Origin: Collinsella aerofaciens ATCC 25986
GTDB taxonomy: Bacteria; Actinomycetota; Coriobacteriia; Coriobacteriales; Coriobacteriaceae
NCBI RefSeq assembly: GCF_010509075.1
Contig: NZ_CP048433.1
Coordinates: 1,240,001-1,304,000, forward strand
Direction of reading: 5' to 3'
DNA: 64,000 nucleotides
In this document: positions 53,508 to 62,330 of the stretch, piece after piece
How positions within the stretch are numbered: position 1 is the stretch's first letter
Layout of the letters: every line of letters starts with the position of its first letter
Notes under the pieces: generated by a model
What the model was told of the DNA's origin: nothing
Databases searched by the model: none
What the model saw: the letters and a program-made list of their open reading frames with translations, nothing else
Translations under genes and position numbers: made by a program

Positions 53508-56500
53508 CTACTTCTTAATACCGCGCCCCAGACGCTTGGCGACCGATGCAACGGCCTCCTCACTGGCCGGCCCGCAGCTCACGCAGCCGTCATGGGCACG
53601 CATCTGCCCGGTAACCTCGTCCATCGCGAGCGGCGCCACCTTCTCGAGCTTAAAGCCCTTGCCGGCGCGCATGTTCTCCTTGGCCACGCTAATCATGAGC
53701 TTGATGCGGTTGAGCTGGTTGACCTCGGATGCACCGGGGTCGTAGTCCACCGCGACGATGTTGCTCTCGGGGTGCTGACGGCGCAGCTCCTTGATCACGG
53801 CCTTGCCCACCACGTGATTGGGCAGGCACGCGAAGGGCTGCGTGCAGATGATATTGGGTGCGCCATGATCGATCAGGTCGAGCATCTCGGCCGTGAGCAA
53901 CCAGCCCTCGCCCATGTTGTTGCACACCGAAAGCACCGTGCGGGCCTTGTCCGCCATGGTGCCGATGCGCTCGGGTGCCTCAAAGCGGCGGGATTTCTCG
54001 AGCATCTCCTCCACCGGCGTGCGCATCCAGTCCACGAGTTTGATGAGCGCCTGCATACCAGCGCGCGTGGTGGCAGAGCTTCCCAGCTCGTCCTTCTGCA
54101 GCTCGGCGTTGCTCATGGAGTACAGGAAGAAGTCGAGCAGGCCCGGCACCACGGCCTCGCAGCCCTCGCGCTCGATGACATCGACCACGTGGTTGTTGGC
54201 TGTGGGGTGGAACTTGACCAAGATCTCGCCGACCACGCCCACGCGCGGTTTGGTGCCCTCGCCCACGAGCGGCATGGTGTCGAACGCGCGGATGGCCTCG
54301 CGGCACAGTTTGGTGTAGTTGTGGCGGTTGAACTTGGGCGCCAGCTTGCGGGCGCGCGCCATGTACTCCTCGTAGAGCGCGTTGGCGGCACTGGGCGTTG
54401 CCTCGTACGGACGGCAGCGGTAGAGCATCTGCATCATCACGTCACCAAAGAGCACCGCGTAGACTGCCTGCTTAAGCAGCGCCGGCGTAATCTTGAAGCC
54501 GGGGTTGTCCTCGCCGAGTGCCACGGCCGAAAGCGAGATTACCGGGATCTCGGGGTGGCCGCTCTCGCGCAGGGCCTTGCGGATGAGCGCGATGTAGTTG
54601 GTGGCACGGCAGCCGCCGCCGGTCTGGCTGATAACCACGGCCGTCTTGGACAAGTCGTACCGGCCGCTCTCGATGGCCTCCATAATCTGGCCGGTCACCA
54701 AAATGGACGGATAGCAAATGTCATTGTTCACATAGCGCAGGCCGGCCTCGACGGCGTCGTGATCGGTCGAGGGCAGCAGCTCCAAGTTGTAGCCAGCACC
54801 GCGGAACACCTCTTTGACCAGGTCAAAGTGGATCGGCGCCATCTGCGGGCACAGAATGGTGCAGCCCTCGTCGCGCATCTGCTCGGTAAAGGGCACCTTG
54901 GGCCACGCGGTCGAAGCACTCTCGCGCTGCGCCTCGAACGTGTACTTACGGCTCGCGAACGCGGGGGCATCCGTGGAAGGGGACACCGGCGCGGCATCGC
55001 CCTGCTCGTAAGCCTCGCCCGCGGCCGTGGCCTCGGCCAAGCGCTCGGCCTCCTGGTCCTTGAGCGCCGCCATGAGCGAGCGGATGCGGATACGCGCGGC
55101 GCCCAGGTTGGACACCTCGTCGATCTTGAGCACGGTATAGATCTTGCCGCTGGCCTCCAGGATCTCCTGCACCTGATCGGTGGTCAGAGCGTCCAGGCCG
55201 CAGCCGAAGGAGTTGAGCTGGATCAGGTCCAGGTCGTTGCGCATCGTCACAAAACGGGCGACGGCGTACAGGCGGCTGTGGTACATCCACTGGTCGACGA
55301 CGCGAATCGGACGCTCAGGCTTCACGAGATGCGCAAGCGAATCCTCGGTAAAGACCGCAAAGCCAAAGCTCGAGATAAGCTCGGGCAGGGCATGGTTGAT
55401 CTCGGGGTCGTTATGGTAGGGACGACCGGCGAGTACGATGCCGTGGCCGCCGTGGTCCTCGACCCACTTGAGGGCCTCCTCGCCCATGGTCTGAATGTCC
55501 TCGTGGAAGCGCGCATCGGCCTCAAAAGCAGCGTTGACGGCGGCATCGACCTCGGAGCGCGTGATCTTGGGTCCACGCACGCGACCGCGACCGGCTTGCG
55601 CATCGGCCACACGGTCGACGGCGAGCACCTGATACAGACGGCGCTTGAGCTCGGTCTTATCGTGATACGGCACAAACGGGTACAGGAACTCGATGTTCTG
55701 CTCGCGAATCTCGTCAATATTGAGCGCCAGCGCCGTGGGGTAGCTCATGACGATGGGGCAGTTGTAGCAGTTGCCGGCCGTCGGATCCTCCTTGCGCTCC
55801 CAGCGCACGCACGGCATCCAAATGAAGTCGACATCGCGGTCAATGAGGTTCATCACGTGGCCGTGGCTCATCTTGGCCGGATAGCAGACGCTCTCAGACG
55901 GCATGGACTCGATGCCCGCCTGGTAGGTCTTCTTGCTCGACTGGTCGGACAGCTGCACGCTAAAGCCCAGGCGCGTAAAGAACGCGTGCCAGAAGGGGTA
56001 GTTCTCGTACATGTTGAGTGCGCGGGGGATGCCGACGGTGCCGCGCGGGGCCTCGTCGGGGCTCAGCACCTCGCGGTTAAACAGCAACTCGTTTTTCTTT
56101 TTGAAGAGGTTGGGAGCCTCGGTCTTCTGCTTTTTGTGGCCGGCACCCTTCTCGCAGCGGTTGCCGGTAATGAAGCGCCTGCCGCCGCCAAAGTCGTTGA
56201 CGGTGAGCTGGCAGTTGTTGGAGCAGCGGCCGCAGCGGACATGCTTTTGCGTCACGGTGAGGTGCGCGATGTCTTCGGCCGAAAGGATGGTCGAAGTGCC
56301 GTCGGCGCCAGCGCGATCGCGGGCGAGCAGGGCCGCACCGTAGGCGCCCATGCAGCCGGCGATGTCGGGACGCACGGCATGGACGCCGGTGAGCTGCTCA
56401 AATGCGCGCAGCGTGGCGTCGGACATAAAGGTGCCGCCCTGGACGATCACCTGGCTGCCGATCTCCTTGGGGTCGCGTAGCTTAATGACCTTGAACAGGG

Positions 56501-58298
56501 CATTCTTGATGACGGAATAGGACAGGCCGGCCGCGATGTCGCCCACCGTGGCGCCTTCCTTTTGCGCCTGCTTGACGCGCGAGTTCATAAAGACCGTGCA
56601 GCGGCTGCCCAGGTCGACCGGGGCCTTGGCATGGATGGCGGCGTCGGCGAACGCGCACACGTCCATGTTCATAGAGACGGCGAAGCTCTCGATAAAGCTA
56701 CCGCAACCCGACGAGCAGGCCTCGTTGAGCATGATGTGCTCGATGACGCCGTCCTTGACGCGCAGACACTTCATGTCCTGGCCGCCAATGTCCAGAATGA
56801 ACTCGACGCCGGGCAGGAACGCCTTGGCGCCGCGCAGGTGCGCGACGGTCTCGATCTCGCCGGAGTCGGCCTTGAGGGCCTCGATGAGCAGCGCCTCGCC
56901 GTAGCCCGTGGTGGTCACGTGGCCGATGGTGCAGCCGGCGGGGATGTGGTTGTAGAAATCGGCCATGATGACCTTGGCCGTGCCCAGGATGTCACCGTTG
57001 TTGTTGCCGTACCAGGTGTGCAACAGCTGGCCGTCCTCGCCCACGAGTGCGGCTTTCATGGTGGTGGAGCCGGCGTCGATGCCGATGAACACGCGGCCGG
57101 CATAGCCGTCGAGCTTGCCCTTGGGGACGACCTCGGTGTCGTGGCGGGTCTTGAACTCGGCAAAGTCCTCGTCGGTGGCAAAGAGCGGGTCCAGGCGCTC
57201 GACCTCGGCACCCTGCGTGTCACCCAGGGCATCAATGGCCTCGATGAGCTGCGGGAACGTGCTGAGCTTGTTGGACTCGTGCGCCATGGCGGCGCCGCTC
57301 GCCACAAACAGGTGAGCGTTTTGGGGCACGATACGGTGCTCCTCGTCCAGGCTGAGCGTGAGGTAGAAGCGGTGGCGCAGCTCGGAGAGATACTGCAGCG
57401 GGCCGCCCAGGAAGGCGACGTTGCCGCGGATCGGACGGCCGCACGCCAGACCCGAGATGGTCTGGGTCACGACGGCCTGGAAGATGGAGGCGGCCACGTC
57501 CTCGGGGCGGGCGCCCTCGTTGAGCAGCGGCTGCACGTCGGTCTTGGCAAAGACGCCGCAGCGGCTGGCGATGGGATAGATGGTGGTGGCGTTGGCCGCG
57601 AGCTCGTTGAGGCCGCTGGCATCGGTGTGCAGCAGGGTGGCCATCTGATCGATGAACGCGCCCGTGCCGCCGGCGCAGGTGCCGTTCATGCGCTGCTCGA
57701 TGCCGTTGTCGAAGTAGATGATCTTGGCATCCTCGCCGCCCAGCTCAATGGCGACATCGGTGGCCGGGATGAGGGTCTCGACGGCACGCTTGCTGGCGAT
57801 GACCTCCTGGACAAACTCCAGGTCGAGCCACTGGGACAGCAGCAGGCCGCCCGAACCGGTGATGGCGCAGGTCATTTGGGCAGCCGGCAGCACGGTCGCA
57901 GCGCCCTCGAACAGGTCGCGGGCGCAGGCGCGGACGTCGGTGTGGTGGCGCTGGTACTTGGCGTAGACGATCTGGTTGTCGTCGTTGAGCACGGCGAGCT
58001 TAACGGTGGTAGAGCCCACGTCGATGCCCAGGTGCAGGTTGCCACGAGCGTTCTCGGGGTTGAAGATCGCGCCTTCGGGGGCCTGGGCGGCGGTGGCGAC
58101 TGCGGGCTCGGCGACGACGGACGTGGCTGCGTCGGCGGCAAGCGTCTCCCCCGCCGCATTCTTGGCCTCGGCAACCGCCTCGGCAACCTTCTCGGCAGCG
58201 GCAGTCGCGGCCTTCTGCGCGGCGTCCACCACGGCGGGCGCGGCCTCGCGTGCGGCAGCGACCATACGGTCCTTAATGCCCTCGACGAGTTTGCTCAT
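53508..58298 (-). CDS. Two-activase, dehydratase-like protein (BadF/HgdC-HgdB group)
   Basis: The 1596-residue protein is related to 2-hydroxyacyl-CoA dehydratase activators. After an Ala-rich N-terminus (1-85) are two actin-fold activase domains with phosphate loops HLGIDVGSTTVKLAVL (near 88) and FIGIDAGSTTMKAALV (near 401). A Cys cluster (VRCGRCSNNCQ, near 685) and a DUF2229 region (near 750) follow. The HgdB-like C-terminal part (from about 1140) has CPQMAPIHFDL, TGQIMEAIESG and late Cys in CVSCGP. Family proteins may use ATP to drive electron transfer from an iron-sulfur cluster. The substrate is unknown. TetR-type control is likely. Confidence 0.85.
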   Translation of the reverse strand: MSKLVEGIKDRMVAAAREAAPAVVDAAQKAATAAAEKVAEAVAEAKNAAGETLAADAATSVVAEPAVATAAQAPEGAIFNPENARGNLHLGIDVGSTTVKLAVLNDDNQIVYAKYQRHHTDVRACARDLFEGAATVLPAAQMTCAITGSGGLLLSQWLDLEFVQEVIASKRAVETLIPATDVAIELGGEDAKIIYFDNGIEQRMNGTCAGGTGAFIDQMATLLHTDASGLNELAANATTIYPIASRCGVFAKTDVQPLLNEGARPEDVAASIFQAVVTQTISGLACGRPIRGNVAFLGGPLQYLSELRHRFYLTLSLDEEHRIVPQNAHLFVASGAAMAHESNKLSTFPQLIEAIDALGDTQGAEVERLDPLFATDEDFAEFKTRHDTEVVPKGKLDGYAGRVFIGIDAGSTTMKAALVGEDGQLLHTWYGNNNGDILGTAKVIMADFYNHIPAGCTIGHVTTTGYGEALLIEALKADSGEIETVAHLRGAKAFLPGVEFILDIGGQDMKCLRVKDGVIEHIMLNEACSSGCGSFIESFAVSMNMDVCAFADAAIHAKAPVDLGSRCTVFMNSRVKQAQKEGATVGDIAAGLSYSVIKNALFKVIKLRDPKEIGSQVIVQGGTFMSDATLRAFEQLTGVHAVRPDIAGCMGAYGAALLARDRAGADGTSTILSAEDIAHLTVTQKHVRCGRCSNNCQLTVNDFGGGRRFITGNRCEKGAGHKKQKTEAPNLFKKKNELLFNREVLSPDEAPRGTVGIPRALNMYENYPFWHAFFTRLGFSVQLSDQSSKKTYQAGIESMPSESVCYPAKMSHGHVMNLIDRDVDFIWMPCVRWERKEDPTAGNCYNCPIVMSYPTALALNIDEIREQNIEFLYPFVPYHDKTELKRRLYQVLAVDRVADAQAGRGRVRGPKITRSEVDAAVNAAFEADARFHEDIQTMGEEALKWVEDHGGHGIVLAGRPYHNDPEINHALPELISSFGFAVFTEDSLAHLVKPERPIRVVDQWMYHSRLYAVARFVTMRNDLDLIQLNSFGCGLDALTTDQVQEILEASGKIYTVLKIDEVSNLGAARIRIRSLMAALKDQEAERLAEATAAGEAYEQGDAAPVSPSTDAPAFASRKYTFEAQRESASTAWPKVPFTEQMRDEGCTILCPQMAPIHFDLVKEVFRGAGYNLELLPSTDHDAVEAGLRYVNNDICYPSILVTGQIMEAIESGRYDLSKTAVVISQTGGGCRATNYIALIRKALRESGHPEIPVISLSAVALGEDNPGFKITPALLKQAVYAVLFGDVMMQMLYRCRPYEATPSAANALYEEYMARARKLAPKFNRHNYTKLCREAIRAFDTMPLVGEGTKPRVGVVGEILVKFHPTANNHVVDVIEREGCEAVVPGLLDFFLYSMSNAELQKDELGSSATTRAGMQALIKLVDWMRTPVEEMLEKSRRFEAPERIGTMADKARTVLSVCNNMGEGWLLTAEMLDLIDHGAPNIICTQPFACLPNHVVGKAVIKELRRQHPESNIVAVDYDPGASEVNQLNRIKLMISVAKENMRAGKGFKLEKVAPLAMDEVTGQMRAHDGCVSCGPASEEAVASVAKRLGRGIKK

Positions 58299-58309
58299 TG
58301 TCTCTCCTC

Positions 58310-59020
58310 TTAGTTGTTGGACTCGACGGTTGCGGCGGTGTCGGCCGCGTCCTCGAGCTGCAAGTTCAATAGCTTCATGCCGTATTCCGGCACGTTGATA
58401 TCGATAGGTTGGCCATACAGGTCACCGGGGCGCACAAAAGCGAGCACCGTCATAATGCGCGCCATGGCCTCGGGCGATTCGGTGAGCCCACGCTCAAACC
58501 AGCGCTGAATCATGCCGACCTCGGCACTCACGACGTAGGTGACGTAGTAGTCAAAGAACGTGCCCAGCGCCAGGCCCAAAATGCCCGTCTGTGCACGCGG
58601 CACCACAGCCTCACGTGCGGTGTCGATAATCCTTTTAATGAAGGCCTGGTCGCCGCCCGGACCCAGCAGCGCACCGATTAAGTCGCGGTTGGCCGCAAGA
58701 TAACGCAGCAGCTCAACCGAACCGGGCGCCGGCTCGAGCTCATCGATGTTGTGATAGAGATCGGGCAGCTGAGCTGCGGTGATGAGCTCAATACGCTCAC
58801 GGATCTCGGCCAGCAAGCCATCCTCGATTTGATTGATAAAGTCGGGGATATCGCGGTAGTGCGAATAGAACGTACGGCGCGTAAGGCCAGCGCGCTCGGT
58901 GAGCGACGCGACATTAATGCGCGAAAGGTCGCCGCTTTCGGCAAGCTCGCTGGCAAGTGCCTGGCGAAGGGCACGCTGCGAGCGAAGGGACCGGCGATCG
59001 CATTTCTCGAGCTGGGACAA
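58310..59020 (-). CDS. TetR/AcrR family regulator
   Basis: The 236-residue protein has a TetR N-terminal helix-turn-helix (SLRSQRALRQALASELAE then LTERAGLTRRTFYSHY, around residues 38-56) and a C-terminal ligand domain of the kind in TetR_C_7/8 proteins. Its gene lies 11 bp upstream of the activase gene and is transcribed in the same direction, so the two are one operon. A perfect palindrome upstream suggests that it represses itself. Confidence 0.88.
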   Translation of the reverse strand: MSQLEKCDRRSLRSQRALRQALASELAESGDLSRINVASLTERAGLTRRTFYSHYRDIPDFINQIEDGLLAEIRERIELITAAQLPDLYHNIDELEPAPGSVELLRYLAANRDLIGALLGPGGDQAFIKRIIDTAREAVVPRAQTGILGLALGTFFDYYVTYVVSAEVGMIQRWFERGLTESPEAMARIMTVLAFVRPGDLYGQPIDINVPEYGMKLLNLQLEDAADTAATVESNN

Positions 59021-59071
59021 GCGTCCTCCTTGTTACTCAGCCTGTGCGCTATTGCACAGTGCGAGTATTAT

Positions 59072-59086
59072 TGCACACCGTGTGCA
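59072..59086. promoter_or_regulatory. Probable TetR operator
   Basis: TGCACACCGTGTGCA is a perfect 15-bp palindrome 52 bp upstream of the TetR start; a second related half-site TTGCACAGTGC lies at 59051-59062. Position and symmetry suit autorepression. Confidence 0.6.
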
Positions 59087-59198
59087 TCAACACGTAAAGG
59101 CAATATTTTGGATGTGTTAAAGGGACAGTTTCTTTGCCATATTCAGCGACCGCCTAGGTTGTGCCAGTTGTGCCTGGCTTTTGGAGCAGCATTGCCGA
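59087..59198. other. Short gap upstream of the sRNA promoter
   Basis: It holds AAAGGGACAGTTTCTTT (near 59118), another GGGACAG hairpin-like site. No gene is seen. Confidence 0.4.
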
Positions 59199-59227
59199 TT
59201 GTTCAAAATATCATTCGTGGGTAGAAT
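59199..59227 (+). promoter_or_regulatory. Strong promoter-like sequence of the sRNA candidate
   Basis: TTGTTC, a 17-bp spacer and TAGAAT give a near-consensus sigma-70 promoter, with a predicted start around 59234. Confidence 0.65.
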
Positions 59228-59233
59228 AGTGTC

Positions 59234-59376
59234 GACGGCAGCCCAAGTTCTGGAAAGCTGGGCAGCGCCGTTGCTTGGATTAAGGGGTCAACGCCTTAGC
59301 GGCGGCGACCCCTTTAATATGAGAAAGCCATTGTCAATAGGCGTGTTTGTTGAGCCCGGTTTAAAACCGGGCTTTT
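59234..59376 (+). ncRNA. Candidate small RNA with terminator
   Basis: The predicted transcript of about 145 nt has no convincing open reading frame. It folds into GACGGC...GCCGTT containing AGCCCA/TGGGC(A), a strong hairpin ATTAAGGGGTC/GACCCCTTTAAT (59279-59318) and an intrinsic terminator. The promoter, three hairpins and terminator at correct spacing support a transcribed RNA. It matches no RNA family I can name (not SRP, tmRNA, 6S or 6C by eye). Confidence 0.6.
59353..59376 (+). terminator. Terminator of the sRNA candidate
   Basis: AGCCCGGTTTTAAAACCGGG then CT and TTTTC: 9-10-bp stem with a U-run. Confidence 0.85.
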
Positions 59377-59382
59377 TCGTTT

Positions 59383-59632
59383 CCCGTCGGGAGGGCCCGC
59401 GCACGCTGCACGTTTAGTCGACGCTTGCCTGGCAAGCTAATATCCGCGGGCTCTTGTGGGCGCGCTGCCGGCGGTCAGCCCGGTATGTCCGCGCACCCCA
59501 CCGCATTTCGATTCTCCGCCCGGCGCGCTCGTCCGAAACCAGTCTTGTTCACGGGCGCGGCCCTTGGGCTGCCCAAAAAGGGCTCGTGAACGCGCGCCGG
59601 CGATGCGTCGAGGCGCGGGCCCTCCCGGCGGG
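59383..59632. other. Structured non-coding DNA at the IS110 3' side
   Basis: A 20-bp near-perfect inverted repeat bounds it: CCCGTCGGGAGGGCCCGCGC (59383-59402) and its complement (59613-59632), differing at one base. Inside are GTTCACGGG/CTCGTGAAC and several smaller stems. The GC content is very high. In IS1111/IS110 elements such DNA beside the transposase encodes the guide (bridge) RNA, which this could be. Confidence 0.45.
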
Positions 59633-59652
59633 AGGCTTGTTGTCCGACGGGG

Positions 59653-60064
59653 TCAGCCGAGGGTCCCCTCCGCCCGGCGCCCGATCTCCCAGACCCAGCA
59701 GGCGAGCTCGCGCGCGACGGCGGCATTTGCCTTGCACGAGCTCTTGCCCGCCGCCGCCAGCGCCTCGCGGCGGCGGCAGAGCCTGGCGGTGCAGTCGTCG
59801 GCGCGCGCCCGGATCGCCGCGGGGACGTCCACGCCGGGGGCCGGGGCCTTCGGGCGGGGCGTGCACGTCAGGTAGTGCCACGCCGACTCCACCAGTGCCG
59901 TCCTGGCGAGCCGGTTGCCCGTCTTGGTTATCCCGCCGCACCGCTCGGTCTCGCCGCTCGAGCGCTCCGACGGGACCAGCCCGCACCAGCTCGCGAAGGC
60001 CGGGGCCGTCCGGAACCTCGTGAAGGAACCCGCCTCGGCTGCGAGCCTGAAGGCCGTCAGGGTG
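59653..60064 (-). pseudogene. IS110-family transposase, C-terminal part
   Basis: The stretch of about 137 residues carries the Transposase_20 domain: TLTAFRLAAEAGSFTRFRTA, FASWCGLVPSERSSGETERC, GGITKTGNRLARTAL. It is separated from its N-terminal half (62331-63023) by an IS21-family element. Joining the halves over the 5-bp target duplication gives a frame of 1110 bp (369 residues), so the gene was intact before insertion. Confidence 0.9.
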
Positions 60065-60069
60065 TCGAT
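60065..60069 (+). repeat. IS21-family target-site duplication, left
   Basis: TCGAT precedes the element end TGTTAGCG and is repeated at 62326-62330. Confidence 0.85.
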
Positions 60070-60218
60070 TGTTAGCGCTAATCTAAAATTAACCACTTTC
60101 GCAAACGCATCTCGCCGAATGCGCTAACGCGCTTTCGCCGACCCCGCTAACGTACTTTCACCAACTGCGCTAACGGAACTATGCTCCGATCGGGTATCCG
60201 ACCCGGGAGGAGCGGGAT

Positions 60219-61451
60219 ATGGAGCGAAACGTAATGGGAGAGCTGAACGTCTACAGGGGGTCCGGCGCGAAGCCGAACTTCAGCGAGATCGCGAGGAGGC
60301 ACGGCATGGACCGGCACACGGTCGCCAAGTACTGGCGGGAGGGCGAGGCCGCCGCCGACGGGAGGTCCGCGAGGGGCAGCGCCTTCGACCCGCTCGAGGA
60401 GGTGATCCGCGCGAAGGCCCAGCTGCCCGGGATGACCAAGATGGCCGTGTACGCGTTCCTGCGCGAGGGCCGCGGGGAGGGGCTGCCCGGGTACGGCGCC
60501 TTCACCGCATGGTGCCGGGGCCGCGACGTGCCCTTCGGGGGTGTGGGCGGCCGCGAGCCGCACCCGCGGTTCGAGACGCCCCCGGGCAGGCAGCTGCAGT
60601 TCGACTGGAAGGAGGGCATGAGGCTCGTCGACTCGGAGGGCGAGGTCTTCGAGTTCAGCGTGTTCACCGCGACGCTCGGCTATTCCCGGAAGCACCGCTT
60701 CATACCGGTCAGGAGCCGCACGCTCGACGACCTGCTGTCCTGCCTGCTCGCCACCTTCACCCGCCTCGGCGGCGTCCCGGAGGAGTGCATCACGGACAAC
60801 ATGTCGTGCCTGGTGACCGTCTCGGGCCGCAGGAGGACCAGGCAGGAGAGGGCGTGGCGGTTCGCGCGGGAGGCCGGCTTCGAGCTCAGGCTCTGCGCGC
60901 CGCGCTCGCCGCAGACCAAGGGCAAGGACGAGTCGGCCAACCGCTTCCTGAACCGCCTGCTCGCCTACGGCGGCGAGTTCACCGGGTGGAGCGGCCTCGC
61001 CGAGGCGGTGGCCCGGATCGAGGCCCAGGCAAACTCGGAGCCGAACCGCACCACCGGCCTGCCGCCTGACGCGCTGTTCATGCGGGAGAAGGAGAGCCTG
61101 CGACCCATCGGGAACCTCCGTCTCCTCGAGTCGATGGTGGGCGACGTGAGCGTCCAGACCGTCCCGCCGACCATGCTCGTCAGGGCCGCCGGCAGGGAGT
61201 GGTCCGTGCCCAGGCGCTGCATCGGCCGGCGCGTGAGCGTCATAGCGATGCCCGGCGGCCAGGTCGTGGTGAGGATGGCCGGCGAGGAGGTCGCCGTCCA
61301 CGACGCCGCGTCCGGGCCGTCGAGGCCCATCAACTACGACCCCGACCACTATGGGCAGGCCCTCGAGGGGAAGCGCGGCCTGGCCGACGCGGACATCGCC
61401 GAGGCCGCGCGCGCCAACCTCGCGCTGCTCGACTCGCTCGGAGGGGCGTGA
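60219..61451 (+). CDS. istA: IS21-family transposase IstA
   Basis: The 410-residue DDE transposase has an N-terminal helix-turn-helix (FSEIARRHGMDRHTVAKYW, residues 20-38), and catalytic Asp in LQFDWKEG (near 130), Asp in ITDNMSCL (near 191) and Glu in KGKDESANRF (near 236). A C-terminal beta domain follows. GGGAGGAG lies before the ATG at 60219. Its stop overlaps the istB start (TGATG), so the two are coupled. Confidence 0.95.
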   Translation: MERNVMGELNVYRGSGAKPNFSEIARRHGMDRHTVAKYWREGEAAADGRSARGSAFDPLEEVIRAKAQLPGMTKMAVYAFLREGRGEGLPGYGAFTAWCRGRDVPFGGVGGREPHPRFETPPGRQLQFDWKEGMRLVDSEGEVFEFSVFTATLGYSRKHRFIPVRSRTLDDLLSCLLATFTRLGGVPEECITDNMSCLVTVSGRRRTRQERAWRFAREAGFELRLCAPRSPQTKGKDESANRFLNRLLAYGGEFTGWSGLAEAVARIEAQANSEPNRTTGLPPDALFMREKESLRPIGNLRLLESMVGDVSVQTVPPTMLVRAAGREWSVPRRCIGRRVSVIAMPGGQVVVRMAGEEVAVHDAASGPSRPINYDPDHYGQALEGKRGLADADIAEAARANLALLDSLGGA

Positions 61452-62224
61452 TGGGCGCCGTCGCGGAGGGTAGCCCCTCGATCAGGGCGCAGGCGAACCT
61501 CTCCGCGCTCGGGCTGCACGAGATGGCGGCGTCCCTGCCCGACTACGTGAGGATGGTCGCCGCGGGCGAGCGGGGCTTCGCCTCCGCCCTCGAGGAGATG
61601 ACGCGCGTCGAGGTCGCCGCCCGGGAGGTCAGGATTACCAGCCAGCGCATACGGTCGTCGGGGTTCCCCTACGTCAAGGGGCTGGCGGACTTCGACTGGG
61701 ACTTCCAGCCGTCGGTCCCGCGCGCCGAGATCGAGGAGCTCGCGACCCTGAGGTTCGTCGAGCGGGCCGAGAACGTCCTGTTCGTGGGGAGCCCCGGCGT
61801 GGGCAAGACGCACCTCGCCGTCGCGCTGGGCATCGAGGCGGTCAGGGCGGGGCGCGAGGTCAGGTTCGTGGACTGCGCCCGGCTCGTCGAGGACCTGGAG
61901 GACGCCTCGTCGCGCGGCATCCTCAAGAAGAGGCTCAAGTACTACGCCCACTCGAGGCTGCTGATCATCGACGAGCTCGGCTACCTCGACGTCGGTAGCG
62001 CGGGCGCGGACCTGCTGTTCCAGCTGATATCGACGCGCTACGAGCAGCGCTCGACGATCATCACCACCAACGTGGGGATCAGCGGCTGGGGCAGGGTGTT
62101 CGGGGACGACGTGGCGGCGAGCGCGATCGCGGACAGGGTGTGCCACCACTGCCACCTGGTCAAGATAACGGGCAGGTCCTACAGGCTGAAGGACCTGCCG
62201 AGGGACGGTCCCGTCAAGCCGTGA
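61451..62224 (+). CDS. istB: IS21-family ATP-binding protein IstB
   Basis: The 257-residue AAA+ helper, related to DnaC, chooses targets and activates IstA. Walker A is GSPGVGKTHL (around residue 115), Walker B is LLIIDELGYL (around 175), and TTNVGISGWGRVF follows. The gene starts at the ATG that overlaps the istA stop by one base. The frame ends within the right end region of the IS. Confidence 0.95.
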   Translation: MGAVAEGSPSIRAQANLSALGLHEMAASLPDYVRMVAAGERGFASALEEMTRVEVAAREVRITSQRIRSSGFPYVKGLADFDWDFQPSVPRAEIEELATLRFVERAENVLFVGSPGVGKTHLAVALGIEAVRAGREVRFVDCARLVEDLEDASSRGILKKRLKYYAHSRLLIIDELGYLDVGSAGADLLFQLISTRYEQRSTIITTNVGISGWGRVFGDDVAASAIADRVCHHCHLVKITGRSYRLKDLPRDGPVKP

Positions 62225-62325
62225 CCGGAATCGGTGAAAATACGTTAGCGCAACCGGTGAAACCGCCTTTGCGCGAACGGCACGCCTGTTTAGCGAAACT
62301 GGTGAAAAATAGATTGACGCTAACA

Positions 62326-62330
62326 TCGAT
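62326..62330 (+). repeat. IS21-family target-site duplication, right
   Basis: TCGAT matches 60065-60069 and follows the element end CGCTAACA. Confidence 0.85.

Larger units (their letters stand above)
60070..62325 (+). mobile_element. IS21-family insertion sequence within IS110
   Basis: The 2256-bp element begins TGTTAGCG and ends CGCTAACA, the 5'-TG...CA-3' type of IS21. Both ends carry several GCTAACG/CGTTAGC-like repeats, probable transposase sites. It holds istA and istB and has a 5-bp target duplication TCGAT. It looks intact. Confidence 0.93.

Noticed and set aside
53325-56480. Long plus-strand open frame (1051 codons) opposite the activase gene
   Set aside because: It is the antisense shadow of a conserved gene in GC-rich DNA; composition lacks domains and starts without a ribosome site.
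59234-59376. SRP RNA, 6S, 6C or known riboswitch
   Set aside because: The conserved SRP GGTCAGGTCCGGAAGG-type core, 6C runs and known riboswitch cores are absent by eye.
60070-62325. IS21 carrying cargo genes
   Set aside because: Only istA and istB fit; no further gene lies between the ends.
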